Positions 45,190 to 53,636 of a stretch of DNA of 64,000 nucleotides are shown here, one piece after another. A model generated the notes under the pieces. It did no database searches and was not told the DNA's origin. It worked only from the letters and a program-made list of their open reading frames with translations. The stretch comes from Massilia aquatica (GTDB lineage: Bacteria; Pseudomonadota; Gammaproteobacteria; Burkholderiales; Burkholderiaceae_D). Location of the stretch: contig NZ_VVIW01000002.1 in assembly GCF_011682045.1 (NCBI RefSeq), positions 310,001 to 374,000 of the forward strand. Direction: 5' to 3'. Every line of letters starts with the position of its first letter. The first letter of the stretch is position 1. The translations under genes were made by a program, and so were the position numbers.

Positions 45190-46143
45190 ATGCGAAACAC
45201 TGTCATTATTGCCGGTCTGATGGCGCTGATATGCGCGTCGCTACCCGCCGCCCAGGCGATCGAGCCGGGCAAGTCGCAAAACAAGTCATCGGCCGGTGTT
45301 AAAAGCCAGGTGCAAAAGAAGGCGGACGGATTCGGGACAGTGCTTCCCGCCGGCCTGACTGCCAATCAGTTGATCGCCCTGGTCGCGCCGGGTCGCGACC
45401 CATCGTTCGCCATGCTGGTCGGCGCCAAAGCCTGGCCGTATCGCGCCAACAGCTTCGTCGTGATCGCCTGTTTTAGCCGCGACAGGAAGGACGCTGAACG
45501 CTCGCGCACATCGAGCACGGGACCGTCCTGCGACACTATTTCCCCGTCCTACGATACGCCCGCATCCGTCGATCCGATGGTGTATCTCGGTGTCGTGGAA
45601 TACCGGGCCGGCGGTGGCGCGCCGACGCTGGTCGCCAGTTATGGCAGACCGTACGATATCAAGACCAGTTGGGCATTGCGTCACGTCGACGGTCCTCGCG
45701 AGGACGACGATGCGCCCGAAGCACGGAAGAACGGGCTGATGCCTGAACAGTATCGCCGTTTCGACTTCGCTCCCTACAAGATCACGCCGACGGAGACGGC
45801 GATCGGACTGCGACTCGGCTGGAGCGAGGGCTATGCCGGCGGCGGCGCCGATTTTGAAGCGCTGGCGCTGTTGCGGATCGACGGCGACAAGCTGGTCACT
45901 ATCTTGTCGGAGCCGGTCGCCTTCCAGAAGCTGATCGCCGGCGACTGGAACAAGGACGGCACCAGGGACCACGATGAATACGAAGGCACGAATGTGCTGT
46001 CGGTACTTCCCAGCACGACCAACGGCTATGCGGATCTCCAGATGCGACTGCTGGAAAGTAAATCGAAGCTCATCTTCACCTGGGACAGCAAGCGGGCCGG
46101 TTATGTGCTCGTCAAACCGGCTCCGGGAGCGAAGCGCCGCTGA
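45190..46143 (+). CDS. Secreted hypothetical protein
   Basis: The 317-residue product has a signal peptide (MRNTVIIAGLMALICASLPAAQA). The mature part begins with a Lys/Ser/Gln-rich linker and then a beta-rich domain with AMLVGAKAWPY, VVIACFSRD, LGVVEYRAGGGAPTLVASYG, IGLRLGWSEGYAGGGADFEALALLRIDGD and DWNKDGTRDHDEYEGTN, the last a possible calcium loop. No family is recognised. It lies 71 bp after the diiron gene but may be separately transcribed. Confidence 0.68.
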   Translation: MRNTVIIAGLMALICASLPAAQAIEPGKSQNKSSAGVKSQVQKKADGFGTVLPAGLTANQLIALVAPGRDPSFAMLVGAKAWPYRANSFVVIACFSRDRKDAERSRTSSTGPSCDTISPSYDTPASVDPMVYLGVVEYRAGGGAPTLVASYGRPYDIKTSWALRHVDGPREDDDAPEARKNGLMPEQYRRFDFAPYKITPTETAIGLRLGWSEGYAGGGADFEALALLRIDGDKLVTILSEPVAFQKLIAGDWNKDGTRDHDEYEGTNVLSVLPSTTNGYADLQMRLLESKSKLIFTWDSKRAGYVLVKPAPGAKRR

Positions 46144-46158
46144 CGGGGCCGCCTGGCA

Positions 46159-47421
46159 TCAGGCCACCTTGGCCGGCTTCTTGAACGGACTGCGCTCGGG
46201 TGCATCGTCATGCTCGATGCCCAGCAACAGGTGCTTGATCATCTTGTTGAGCACCGGCTGGCGATGGCGCACCAGGATGCCGAAGGTTTGCGGCTTGGCG
46301 CCCAGCGCCGCCTTCGGTTCGAGCGCGGTGCGGCCGAACGAGACCTCTTTGCAGCCCATCGACAGGGCGTCGGCGATGCCGGCATGCAGCAGGCGCAGAT
46401 AAATCGGCAGGTCGGCCGCCGCCGCGCGGTTAAAGCCGATGTGGTAGGCGATCGAGGTAGCGCCGTCGGCCACCGAGATCAAAAAGCCCAGCATCGCCCC
46501 ATCGCGCTTGAGCACGCTGCAGCGGAAGCGCTCGCCGGCCGCCTGTTGCAGCGCCGGAAAATATTCCGGGAGCAGCTCGAACGGGCGGAAACCGGCGTTG
46601 GCCTGGACTTCCTTGTAGAGAGCATGGATCTGGTCGCGCACGGCGTCCAGGTCGCTTAACTGTTCGACCGTGCAGGCCGCTTCATCGAGCGTCTTGAAGA
46701 CCGCGTTGCGCACGCCGCTGCGGTACTTGGAGGCCAGGCTGGCCAGGTAGTCGTCGTAATGCTTCCAGTCGTCCTGCAGGGCCAGCACCATGTTCGGCTC
46801 GGTTTCCACGTAGCGGTAGCTCAGGTGCTCCAGGTGCGCCGCGTGGTCGATGTGAGGCGCGTGCAAGTCCTTGATCATGATGAAGTGGGTCTTGCCGACC
46901 AGCTTGTCTGCCTGGCGCACGCGGTACAGCACTTCGGCCACGCCGTGCCAGGCCAGCGTGGGGTCGGCGTCGGGCGCCATGGCGATGCCGTGCTGGCCGA
47001 AGGTGAGCAGGTTGCCGCAGGTGAGGATGCGCTGGGTGGTCTTTTTGGCCAGCTCGTCGAGCGGGGCGGGGCGGGCGGAGGCCGATTGCGATTTATCGGG
47101 GCGGGCCTGGGCCAGGCTGATGTCGGCAATCTGCATGTACACGGCCGCGACCGGCATGCGTTCGGTGCCGGCGCCGCCGTAGATCAGGGCGTAGCGCGGC
47201 GACAGGTTGTGCGGCAGCACCTGTTCGAGCGCCTTGAGGTAACCGAAGGACATGAAAAAGCCGCCGTGCTGGGCCAGCGCCTGCCAGGCGGCGGCGTCGA
47301 GCAGTTCGATGGAATCGGCGATGGCGTAGTTCAGGTCGGCCGGACCGCGCAGGCGCTTGCGTTCGCGGCTGCGCTCCGACAGCGAGGCCTTGATGGAGCG
47401 GAGTTTTTCAGGAATGTTCAT
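46159..47421 (-). CDS. GNAT-fold acyltransferase of the Acetyltransf_6 (BioF2-like/FemAB-type) group
   Basis: The 420-residue protein has two GNAT-like halves. The N-terminal half contains AWQALAQHGGFFMSFGYLKALEQ, and the second half FRCSVLKRDGAMLGFLISVADGATSIAYHIGFNRAAAADLPIYLRLLHAGIADAL can be followed to the end (short segments quoted: GFLISVADG, YHIGFNRA, KEVSFGRTALEPK). This pattern is that of peptidogalycan-type or FemAB-like acyltransferases that transfer amino-acyl or acyl groups. The substrate is unknown. There is no Shine-Dalgarno, and inverted repeats lie 25-73 bp upstream of the ATG. It ends a run of minus-strand genes. Confidence 0.75.
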   Translation of the reverse strand: MNIPEKLRSIKASLSERSRERKRLRGPADLNYAIADSIELLDAAAWQALAQHGGFFMSFGYLKALEQVLPHNLSPRYALIYGGAGTERMPVAAVYMQIADISLAQARPDKSQSASARPAPLDELAKKTTQRILTCGNLLTFGQHGIAMAPDADPTLAWHGVAEVLYRVRQADKLVGKTHFIMIKDLHAPHIDHAAHLEHLSYRYVETEPNMVLALQDDWKHYDDYLASLASKYRSGVRNAVFKTLDEAACTVEQLSDLDAVRDQIHALYKEVQANAGFRPFELLPEYFPALQQAAGERFRCSVLKRDGAMLGFLISVADGATSIAYHIGFNRAAAADLPIYLRLLHAGIADALSMGCKEVSFGRTALEPKAALGAKPQTFGILVRHRQPVLNKMIKHLLLGIEHDDAPERSPFKKPAKVA

Positions 47422-47441
47422 GGACGCACTTTTTTAGTTGT

Positions 47442-47494
47442 TAGAATCTTCTGTGCGCGATTCTACAGAAGATCAAGCGTCGGTCGAACGCTTG
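47442..47494. promoter_or_regulatory. Cluster of nested inverted repeats upstream of the acyltransferase gene
   Basis: TAGAATC (47442-47448) pairs with GATTCTA (47459-47465). Overlapping it, ATCTTCTGT (47446-47454) pairs perfectly with ACAGAAGAT (47465-47473). Directly adjacent, CAAGCGT (47474-47480) pairs with ACGCTTG (47488-47494). The first two cannot form together. They lie between two minus-strand genes and could be operators or an mRNA switch. Confidence 0.5.
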
Positions 47495-47540
47495 CCGGTA
47501 GGCGGCGTAAAGATGGCTAAAGCGCTCCTGTGCACATCGT

Positions 47541-48065
47541 TCAGTTTGGCGCAGCGTCGTCAACCGGTGGTGGCGGCGTTTGCTGCGTTACGCCTGTCCG
47601 GAAACTCAACCGGTCCAGACCTTCGTCAAGTAATCTGTATCCAAATACGAGCGCGGCAATCAGCAGGATGGTCAGCACGTTCACGCTCAGGTTTGCACCC
47701 ACGTCCCGGAACAGGCCCAGTGGCCCTCTGCGCGCACCCAGCTGCGCCTGGATTGCTGCCAGTTGTCGGCCAATCGCCGCGTCCGTAAACTCCGCTTCTA
47801 TCTTCGCTCCCTTTGCGTCAAGTGTCGCATCCAGAAACGCCTTCATGAAACTGTCTGCCTGCCTTTGATGCATAGCCACACAGACCGGTGTGGTTGCCGC
47901 ACGCTCGAAGTTTTCAATGTCCTCCGGCGTAGGCGGGTGCCCTGTCTGCGCCTCGATCGCCGCATAGGTTTCAATTTCGTGCTGTTTGTACGAGGCATAG
48001 GCCAGCGCGGCAAGCGTATCGTCGGGATGGGGGACGAGCAGGGCGAAGACGTTTGGATGTGTCAT
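47541..48065 (-). CDS. Hypothetical protein with C-terminal membrane segment
   Basis: The 174-residue product begins at an ATG that shares one base with the upstream stop (TGATG); a GTG one codon earlier is an alternative. Residues 1-125 are soluble and helical (DTLAALAYASYKQHEIETYAA, PTPEDIENFERA, MHQRQADSFMKAFLDATLDAK). A single membrane segment (VNVLTILLIAALVFGYRLL) lies near residue 140, followed by a Pro-rich tail. No family is recognised. Tight coupling to a small upstream partner gives a toxin-antitoxin or effector-pair look, but nothing in the sequence proves this. Confidence 0.65.
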   Translation of the reverse strand: MTHPNVFALLVPHPDDTLAALAYASYKQHEIETYAAIEAQTGHPPTPEDIENFERAATTPVCVAMHQRQADSFMKAFLDATLDAKGAKIEAEFTDAAIGRQLAAIQAQLGARRGPLGLFRDVGANLSVNVLTILLIAALVFGYRLLDEGLDRLSFRTGVTQQTPPPPVDDAAPN

Positions 48066-48307
48066 CACATCTCCACATCGTTAGCGGTGCGGGCCTCAGT
48101 GTGGGGCATCGCGGCATCGTTGATCGACGCTATCCGCTTCTTGGCAATCATCATTGCGGCACGAATTTCTTCGCGGGTGAACTCGATCCGTGGCTCAGGC
48201 CATTCGCCTGAGTCTGAGGCACGCGCATTCGGATCCTGCCCGCGCAGGATTGCCGTGGCGCGGCGGTTGATCGCGTGAAGCATGTTTCTGTCTATAATAA
48301 ACGGCAT
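48065..48307 (-). CDS. Small hypothetical protein, partner of the membrane protein downstream
   Basis: The 80-residue product starts at the second of two adjacent ATGs, since the perfect AGGAGG site lies 6 bases before it (and only 3 before the first). It is charged and helical (AINRRATAILRGQDPNARAS; EFTREEIRAAMMIAKKRIASIND) without a membrane segment or known domain. It overlaps the following gene by one base. A TAAAAT hexamer about 30 bp upstream may be a -10 element. Confidence 0.6.
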   Translation of the reverse strand: MPFIIDRNMLHAINRRATAILRGQDPNARASDSGEWPEPRIEFTREEIRAAMMIAKKRIASINDAAMPHTEARTANDVEM

Positions 48308-48466
48308 CATGCACCTCCTCTAGCAAGCTCGCACCATTTTAGGGTGTGCCGCGACCATCATGAGGAGGGAACGAAGGTTGATGTGCCCGGGTTTGTGCTG
48401 GCGCAAATGTCGTTTGCGCATGCCGTGGCTTGTTGTCATGCCATCAATAAACAGGTGGCCCGCCTG

Positions 48467-50275
48467 CTAGGTCCCATCCCACCCATTTTGCTTGTCATCC
48501 TCGGCCAGTTCCGCGTCCAGCGCGAACATGGCTTCGAGCTCCTCGCGCGCCTGCTTGGCCACCGACAGGAACTGTTCCTTGTCCTTGTAGTACGGATAAA
48601 TCTTGTCCAGGCTGCGCAGGTTGAACATGCGGAACTTGCTGGCCGCCTGGCGCGCGCGGTAGGCCCCGAAGCCCAGTTCGTGCAGCACGTCGCGCCCCAG
48701 CATCAGGGCCGCCTCGAACGTTTCGCGCTGGATGATGGTCACGCCGCGGTCGCGCAAATCGAAATAGTGGGTGACATTGCGCGCGCGCGCCATGATTTTC
48801 AGATCCGGAAAGGTGCGCCGCACCGCGTCCACCAGTTTCAGGCTGTCGTCGATATCGTCGACCGCCACCACCAGCGCGCGCGCCCGCGCCGCACCGGCCG
48901 CGTGCAGCAGGTCGATGCGCGTCACGTCGCCGTAGAACACTTCCATGCCGAAGCGGCGCACCAGGTCGATCTGGTCCGGATCGTGATCGAGCACGGTCAG
49001 CTTGATCCCGTTGGCCGCCAGCAGGCGCCCGAGGATCTGGCCAAAACGCCCGAAGCCGGCGATGATCACATGCTCGTCGTTGGGCGCGATCTTGTCGGCC
49101 TGGCGCTTCTTGTCGCTGCGGTAGCGCGGCGCGATCAGGCGGTCGTGCGCGATCAAGAGCAGCGGCGTGACCACCATCGACAGGGCGACCACCACCACCA
49201 GCATCGAGGCCACCTCGGCGCTGAACACCTTGGCCGCTTCGGCCGCGCCGAACACCACGAAGGCAAATTCGCCGCCCTGCGACAGGATGAAGGCAAACAG
49301 CAGCTGCTGGCTGCGCGGAATTTCGGCGATCTTGCTGATTCCGTACAAGACCGCGATCTTGATGCACAGAAATGCCGCCACCAGCCCCAGGATCAGCCAC
49401 GGCTGCGCCATGAACACGCCGAAGTCGACCGACATGCCGACCGCGATGAAAAACAGCCCCAGCAGCAAGCCCTTGAACGGCTCCAGGTCGGTTTCGAGCG
49501 CGTGGCGGTATTCGGAGTCGGCCAGCAGCATGCCGGCCATGAAGGCGCCCAGCGCCATCGACATGCCGACCCACTGCATCAGCAGCGAAATGGCGATCAC
49601 CAGCAGCAGCGCAAAGGCGGTAAAGATCTCGCGCATGCCGGTCTTGACGATAATGCGCAGCAGCGGGCGCACCAGGTAGCGCCCGGCGAAGATCAGGGCG
49701 CCGATCACGCCGACGACTTTGAGCACGCCCAGCCAGCCCTGTTCGTTGCCCTCGAGCGCCGCCACGCCCAGCAGCGGCACGATGGCGATCATGGGAATGG
49801 CGGCCATGTCCTGGAACAGCAGGATGGCAAAGCTGGCCGAACCGGTCGGGGTGCTCATCAGGTTGCGCTCGTCGAGCGTGGCCAGGGCGATCGCGGTCGA
49901 CGACAGCGACAGGCCCAGCGCGGCGATCAGCGCGATCTTCCAGTCGATCCCGGCCAGCATGGCGCAAGCGCACAGGGCCCCGGTCACGCCCAGCACCTGG
50001 GCCGCGCCGCGCCCGAAGATAGCGCGCCGCATCGACCACAGGCGCTTCGGCTCGAGTTCGAGGCCGATCACGAACAGCAGCAGCACTACCCCGAATTCGG
50101 AAATGTGCAGGATGTCTTCGACCTCGCCGATCAGGCCCAGTCCCCACGGACCGATGGCGATGCCGGCCAGCAGGTAGCCGAGCACGGCGCCGAGGCCGAG
50201 TTTTTTGGCGATCGGCACGGCAATCACCGCCGCCGTCAGGTAGATCAGTGCGTTAAACAGTAAACCATGTTCCAT
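48467..50275 (-). CDS. kefC: Glutathione-regulated potassium-efflux type antiporter (KefC/KefB family)
   Basis: The 602-residue product has about 12 membrane segments of the CPA2 fold followed by an RCK/TrkA-N domain (HVIIAGFGRFGQILGRLLAANG, with the Rossmann GxGxxG variant). The motif ALGAFMAGMLLADSEYRHALETD and the next FKGLLLGLFFIAVGMSVD match Kef proteins. Kef systems exchange potassium for protons and protect against electrophiles; glutathione and a KefF/KefG-type flavoprotein control them. A KefF-like gene lies 25 bp upstream, which supports the assignment. The ATG at 50275 is chosen from homology, since the longer frame overlaps kefF. Confidence 0.88.
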   Translation of the reverse strand: MEHGLLFNALIYLTAAVIAVPIAKKLGLGAVLGYLLAGIAIGPWGLGLIGEVEDILHISEFGVVLLLFVIGLELEPKRLWSMRRAIFGRGAAQVLGVTGALCACAMLAGIDWKIALIAALGLSLSSTAIALATLDERNLMSTPTGSASFAILLFQDMAAIPMIAIVPLLGVAALEGNEQGWLGVLKVVGVIGALIFAGRYLVRPLLRIIVKTGMREIFTAFALLLVIAISLLMQWVGMSMALGAFMAGMLLADSEYRHALETDLEPFKGLLLGLFFIAVGMSVDFGVFMAQPWLILGLVAAFLCIKIAVLYGISKIAEIPRSQQLLFAFILSQGGEFAFVVFGAAEAAKVFSAEVASMLVVVVALSMVVTPLLLIAHDRLIAPRYRSDKKRQADKIAPNDEHVIIAGFGRFGQILGRLLAANGIKLTVLDHDPDQIDLVRRFGMEVFYGDVTRIDLLHAAGAARARALVVAVDDIDDSLKLVDAVRRTFPDLKIMARARNVTHYFDLRDRGVTIIQRETFEAALMLGRDVLHELGFGAYRARQAASKFRMFNLRSLDKIYPYYKDKEQFLSVAKQAREELEAMFALDAELAEDDKQNGWDGT

Positions 50276-50300
50276 TGTTACGAAGCTTTCCGGGGGGAGG

Positions 50301-50858
50301 TCATGCCTGTGCGAGCGTGCCCAGGCGGGCGGCAAAGGTCTCGACGTGGGCGTCGAGTGTTTCCTGGCTCGACTGATGGGCGCCGTGCAGGATGTGGGGT
50401 TCGCGCCATTCCATGCCGCACAGCGCGGCAATCTGGCGGTACGGCGGCAGGAAGGCCTCGAACGGATGGCCGTGCGCCGCGCCCGGGGCGTACGCGTCAA
50501 GCGGGCTGCCGGTCGAGGCCACCAGCCAGAACTGCTTGCCGCGCAGGGCGGTGGCGCCGGCGCCGTAGGCCCAGCCGGGCACCAGCACCGCATCGACCCA
50601 CTCCTTGAGCAGGGACGGCATGCCGTACCACTGGATCGGATGGACCAGCACCAGCGCGGCGGCGTCGGCCAGGTTTTCCTGTTCGGCCGCCACGTCGATG
50701 TAAAAGTCGGGATAGGTTTCGTACAGGTCGACCAGCTCGACCCCGGGCACGCCGCGCGCGGCGTCGCGCAGGCGGCGGTTCACGCGCGAGCGCTGCGGCG
50801 CCGCGTGCGCGAAGATCACCAGTACTTTGCGCAGCGGCGCCCCGGCCTGCGCCGTCAC
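50301..50858 (-). CDS. kefF: KefF-like NAD(P)H:quinone oxidoreductase
   Basis: The 185-residue flavodoxin-fold protein starts at a GTG overlapping the chitinase stop by 4 nt (GTGA). It matches KefF/MdaB/NQO1-like features: KVLVIFAHAAPQRSRVN, LYETYPDFYIDVAAEQ, LVHPIQWYGMPSLLKEWVD, PGWAYGAGATALRGKQF. It should bind FMN or FAD and reduce quinones. In the Kef system it activates the antiporter, whose gene follows. Translational coupling to a chitinase gene is unusual. Confidence 0.88.
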   Translation of the reverse strand: MTAQAGAPLRKVLVIFAHAAPQRSRVNRRLRDAARGVPGVELVDLYETYPDFYIDVAAEQENLADAAALVLVHPIQWYGMPSLLKEWVDAVLVPGWAYGAGATALRGKQFWLVASTGSPLDAYAPGAAHGHPFEAFLPPYRQIAALCGMEWREPHILHGAHQSSQETLDAHVETFAARLGTLAQA

Positions 50859-52192
50859 TTGGTCTCGAGCATGGCTTTGGACAGCGCGAAGCCGGCGTCG
50901 TCCTGGTCGAGCGCCCACGACATCATGCCGCCGAGGCGGTGGTCGCGCACGTAAGCGGCTTTTTCCTTGATCACGAGCGGGTCGTCGTAGGTCCAGAAGG
51001 TGCCGTTTTCGTAGGTCCACAACTGCTTGCTGACCGGATGGTAGAACTTGGGCGCCTTGCGCGCCGCGATGGTCGCGTAGCGCTCGGTGCCTTCCTCGAA
51101 GCCCTTGGCCGGACCCGTCGCGCTCTGGTACAAGCCGTAGCGCGCCGCCGGCACGCCGGTCCAGCCGCGCGCGTAGAACGGCACGCCGATGACCAGTTTT
51201 TTGGCCGGCACGCCGGCTTTCAGGAAACGCTCGACACCGGTGTGCACGCTCTGCTTGTCGCTGTCGGGACTGCCCGGATCGGGGTACAGGTTCGAATGAA
51301 AGCCGGTCGGGCCCTGTTTGGTCCAGCTGCCATGGAAGTCGTAGGTCATCAGGTTGATCCAGTCGAGCGACTTGCTGTACTTGGCCGGCTCGGTGGCGTC
51401 GGTGGTCTTGGCGCCGCTGTTGACGGCCGCCGTCAGGTAATATTTCTTGCGCTGCTTCTTGCCCAGCGCGTTGAGCTGGCTGCGAAATTCCGCCAGCAGC
51501 AAGGTGAAGTTTTCCTTGTCGGCCGGGCTGATGGTGTTGTACGCCATCAGCGGCACGCCCGGATATTCCCAGTCGATGTCGAAGCCGTCGAACAGCCCGG
51601 CCGCGGCGCCCTTGCCGCCGTGCCCGTTCAGCATCGGCAGGTCGCCCTTGATGTACAGGTCGATGCAGGACGAGACCAGGGCGCGCCGCAGCGGCTCGGT
51701 GGCGGCGCCGGCCGAGAACCAGCGCGACCATTCGGCCCCGCCGATGGCCAGCAGCACCTTCAGCTTGGGATGCTTGGCCTTGAGCTGGCGCAGCTGGTTG
51801 AAGTTGCCCGCCAGCGGCTGGGAGGCGCTGTCGGCGCTGCCGTCGACCGATTCGGCCGCCGTGAACTGGCGCCCGTAGTCGAGCGTGGCGCGCATGCCGC
51901 CGCCGTCGGCCGCATCCTTGATGTCGCGCCCGCTGTCGCAGCGGTAGGTGTTGTCCGGCATCTTGTACAGATTGGCGAAGGCGTAGTTCAGGAACGTGAA
52001 GCGTTCCGCCACGCCGGCCTGGTCGAGCTGCTTCAGGCGAAAGCCGCTCTCGGTGCTCCAGGCGGTGTAGTACGAGCCGACTTCGAGCGGGGCGCCCGAG
52101 CGTGCCGGGGCCGCCATGGCGGCGCCCGCCGCGCCGGCCAGGGCTACGGCCAGTCCCCAGGCCAGTCTGGTCATGCTAGTTGTGTTCAACAT
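50855..52192 (-). CDS. Secreted GH18 chitinase
   Basis: The 445-residue product starts at an ATG with AGGAGA upstream and a signal peptide (LAWGLAVALAGAAGAAMAA). It is a single GH18 domain with canonical motifs: VLLAIGGAEWS and FDGFDIDWEYPG, with catalytic Glu209, then MTYDFHGSWTKQGPTG, FYARGWTGVP and GGMMSWALDQD. It should hydrolyse chitin outside the inner membrane. No chitin-binding module is attached. The upstream neighbour is NagX-like and the downstream neighbour is kefF, overlapping by 4 nt. Confidence 0.92.
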   Translation of the reverse strand: MLNTTSMTRLAWGLAVALAGAAGAAMAAPARSGAPLEVGSYYTAWSTESGFRLKQLDQAGVAERFTFLNYAFANLYKMPDNTYRCDSGRDIKDAADGGGMRATLDYGRQFTAAESVDGSADSASQPLAGNFNQLRQLKAKHPKLKVLLAIGGAEWSRWFSAGAATEPLRRALVSSCIDLYIKGDLPMLNGHGGKGAAAGLFDGFDIDWEYPGVPLMAYNTISPADKENFTLLLAEFRSQLNALGKKQRKKYYLTAAVNSGAKTTDATEPAKYSKSLDWINLMTYDFHGSWTKQGPTGFHSNLYPDPGSPDSDKQSVHTGVERFLKAGVPAKKLVIGVPFYARGWTGVPAARYGLYQSATGPAKGFEEGTERYATIAARKAPKFYHPVSKQLWTYENGTFWTYDDPLVIKEKAAYVRDHRLGGMMSWALDQDDAGFALSKAMLETK

Positions 52193-52205
52193 CTGTTCTC
52201 CTTGC

Positions 52206-53372
52206 TTATATCTTGAGCTTGCAATTATGTATGTTCAGGCGTGCCACCACCAGCACGATTGTGGCCGTAAATACGGCCCCGGCCAGCAGCGCGGCGTTGC
52301 CCTCGACCAGCGCCGGGCGGAACTGCGCGCCGGCCAGGCTGATCACGGCGCCGATGGCGAACGGCAGCAGGTAAGTGATCAGCGGGCTGGTGGCGGCCGG
52401 TTCCACCAGCATGGTCCAGCGGCGCGCGCCCCGCACCTCGACCAGCCAGTACAGCAGCGCGAACACGGCCACGCACAGTGCGCCGCAGTACAAGGCCCAG
52501 GGCGGGGTGGCGCCGATCTTGGAGACCGGGTACCAGCGGTGCAGCAGCGCCCCTGCCAGCGCCAGCAGCGCGGCGAACCCGGCCGCCTGGCGCAGGCGCC
52601 GCGGCGCGCCGTGCTGGCCGTCAAAAAACAGCAGCGCGCAGACCAGCCCGGCCAGCACGATCACACTGTGGATGGCGTGCCCGGCCAGCGCCTTGCCGAT
52701 ATCGCTGGCGCTGGTGGCCATGTACAGCGCCACGCCGGCGGCCATGGCCCCCAGCAGCGGCGCCAGGCGGCCGCGCGCGGCCTGGTACAGCAGCGCCGCC
52801 GCCAGGTAGGCCCAGCCGATCAGGCCGAGAATGCCCCACCACTGCGGCGTCATCATGGCGCCGTGTTCGCCGCGCCAAACAAGCGCCAGGCCGGCCAGCA
52901 GCAGCACCCCGGCGCCGCGCAGGCAGCCGTTGAGCAGGGCGCTGTCGAAGCGGTACACGCCCCACACCAGCAGCACCGCCGCGTAGAAGGCCAGCGACCA
53001 GGCCGCGATCGGCAGGCGCATGGCTTGTTCGCTGTAGCCGGACTCGGCATTGACCATGAACACGCCCATCACGATCAAGGCCAGCGCGCGGTAAGCGCTG
53101 TGGCCGAACACGCGGCCCGGGCCGTCGCCGCGCGCGATGCGGCTGTTGACGCCGAACGGAATCGACATGCCCACCGCGAACAGGAAGCCGGGGAACACGA
53201 TATCGGCCAGGCCCATGCCGTCAAGCCCGCCATCGACATGCAGCAGCCAGGCCGGCACTCCGCGCGCTCCCGCCAGAAAATTGACGTACAGCATAAGCAC
53301 GAAGGTCAGGCCGCGAAAGGCGTCGACCGACAGGATGCGTTGCCGGGGCAGGTCGTTGAACGGAGCGGACAT
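52206..53372 (-). CDS. nagX: NagX-like inner-membrane protein (DUF5009 / HGSNAT family)
   Basis: The 388-residue product has about ten membrane segments. The N-terminal RILSVDAFRGLTFVLMLYVNFLAG and the following DIVFPGFLFAVGMSIPFG are typical of the DUF5009 and heparan-alpha-glucosaminide acetyltransferase family. NagX members are found in chitin and N-acetylglucosamine utilisation gene sets of proteobacteria, where a transport role has been proposed. The chitinase gene starts 13 bp downstream, supporting such a role here. The alternative of a membrane acetyltransferase cannot be excluded. Confidence 0.82.
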   Translation of the reverse strand: MSAPFNDLPRQRILSVDAFRGLTFVLMLYVNFLAGARGVPAWLLHVDGGLDGMGLADIVFPGFLFAVGMSIPFGVNSRIARGDGPGRVFGHSAYRALALIVMGVFMVNAESGYSEQAMRLPIAAWSLAFYAAVLLVWGVYRFDSALLNGCLRGAGVLLLAGLALVWRGEHGAMMTPQWWGILGLIGWAYLAAALLYQAARGRLAPLLGAMAAGVALYMATSASDIGKALAGHAIHSVIVLAGLVCALLFFDGQHGAPRRLRQAAGFAALLALAGALLHRWYPVSKIGATPPWALYCGALCVAVFALLYWLVEVRGARRWTMLVEPAATSPLITYLLPFAIGAVISLAGAQFRPALVEGNAALLAGAVFTATIVLVVARLNIHNCKLKI

Positions 53373-53471
53373 GGGCGGTGGCGGTAACGGTTGCGGTTAT
53401 GGAAAGTCAGCGAGATCGGCAGACAGTAACATTTCCCGCAGGCGACGCCAAGAGCCTTGGCCGAAGTTAAA

Positions 53472-53477
53472 ATTATA
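53472..53477 (-). promoter_or_regulatory. Possible -10 element of the nagX-chitinase-kef operon
   Basis: A perfect TATAAT reads on the minus strand about 100 bp before the nagX ATG, in the only A+T-rich patch of this gap. No convincing -35 hexamer at 17 bp is seen. Confidence 0.35.
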
Positions 53478-53636
53478 ACACTATTCTTGTCGGGTTTCTT
53501 TACAGTCCAGCTTGTCAAACCGGTACCGGCGGCGCTAAGTGGCTGAATTGATGGCCTTGTTGTTTTCTGGTATGGAAATTGCTATAGCGTTGTCATAAGC
53601 GTCATCAGGTTTGCGCAAAAACAAAATGGAGAGATT

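Noticed and set aside
48275-50263. A 662-residue plus-strand frame opposite kefC
   Set aside because: Its product is a His/Gln/Arg/Asp-rich low-complexity sequence typical of a shadow of a membrane protein gene; kefC has full family motifs.
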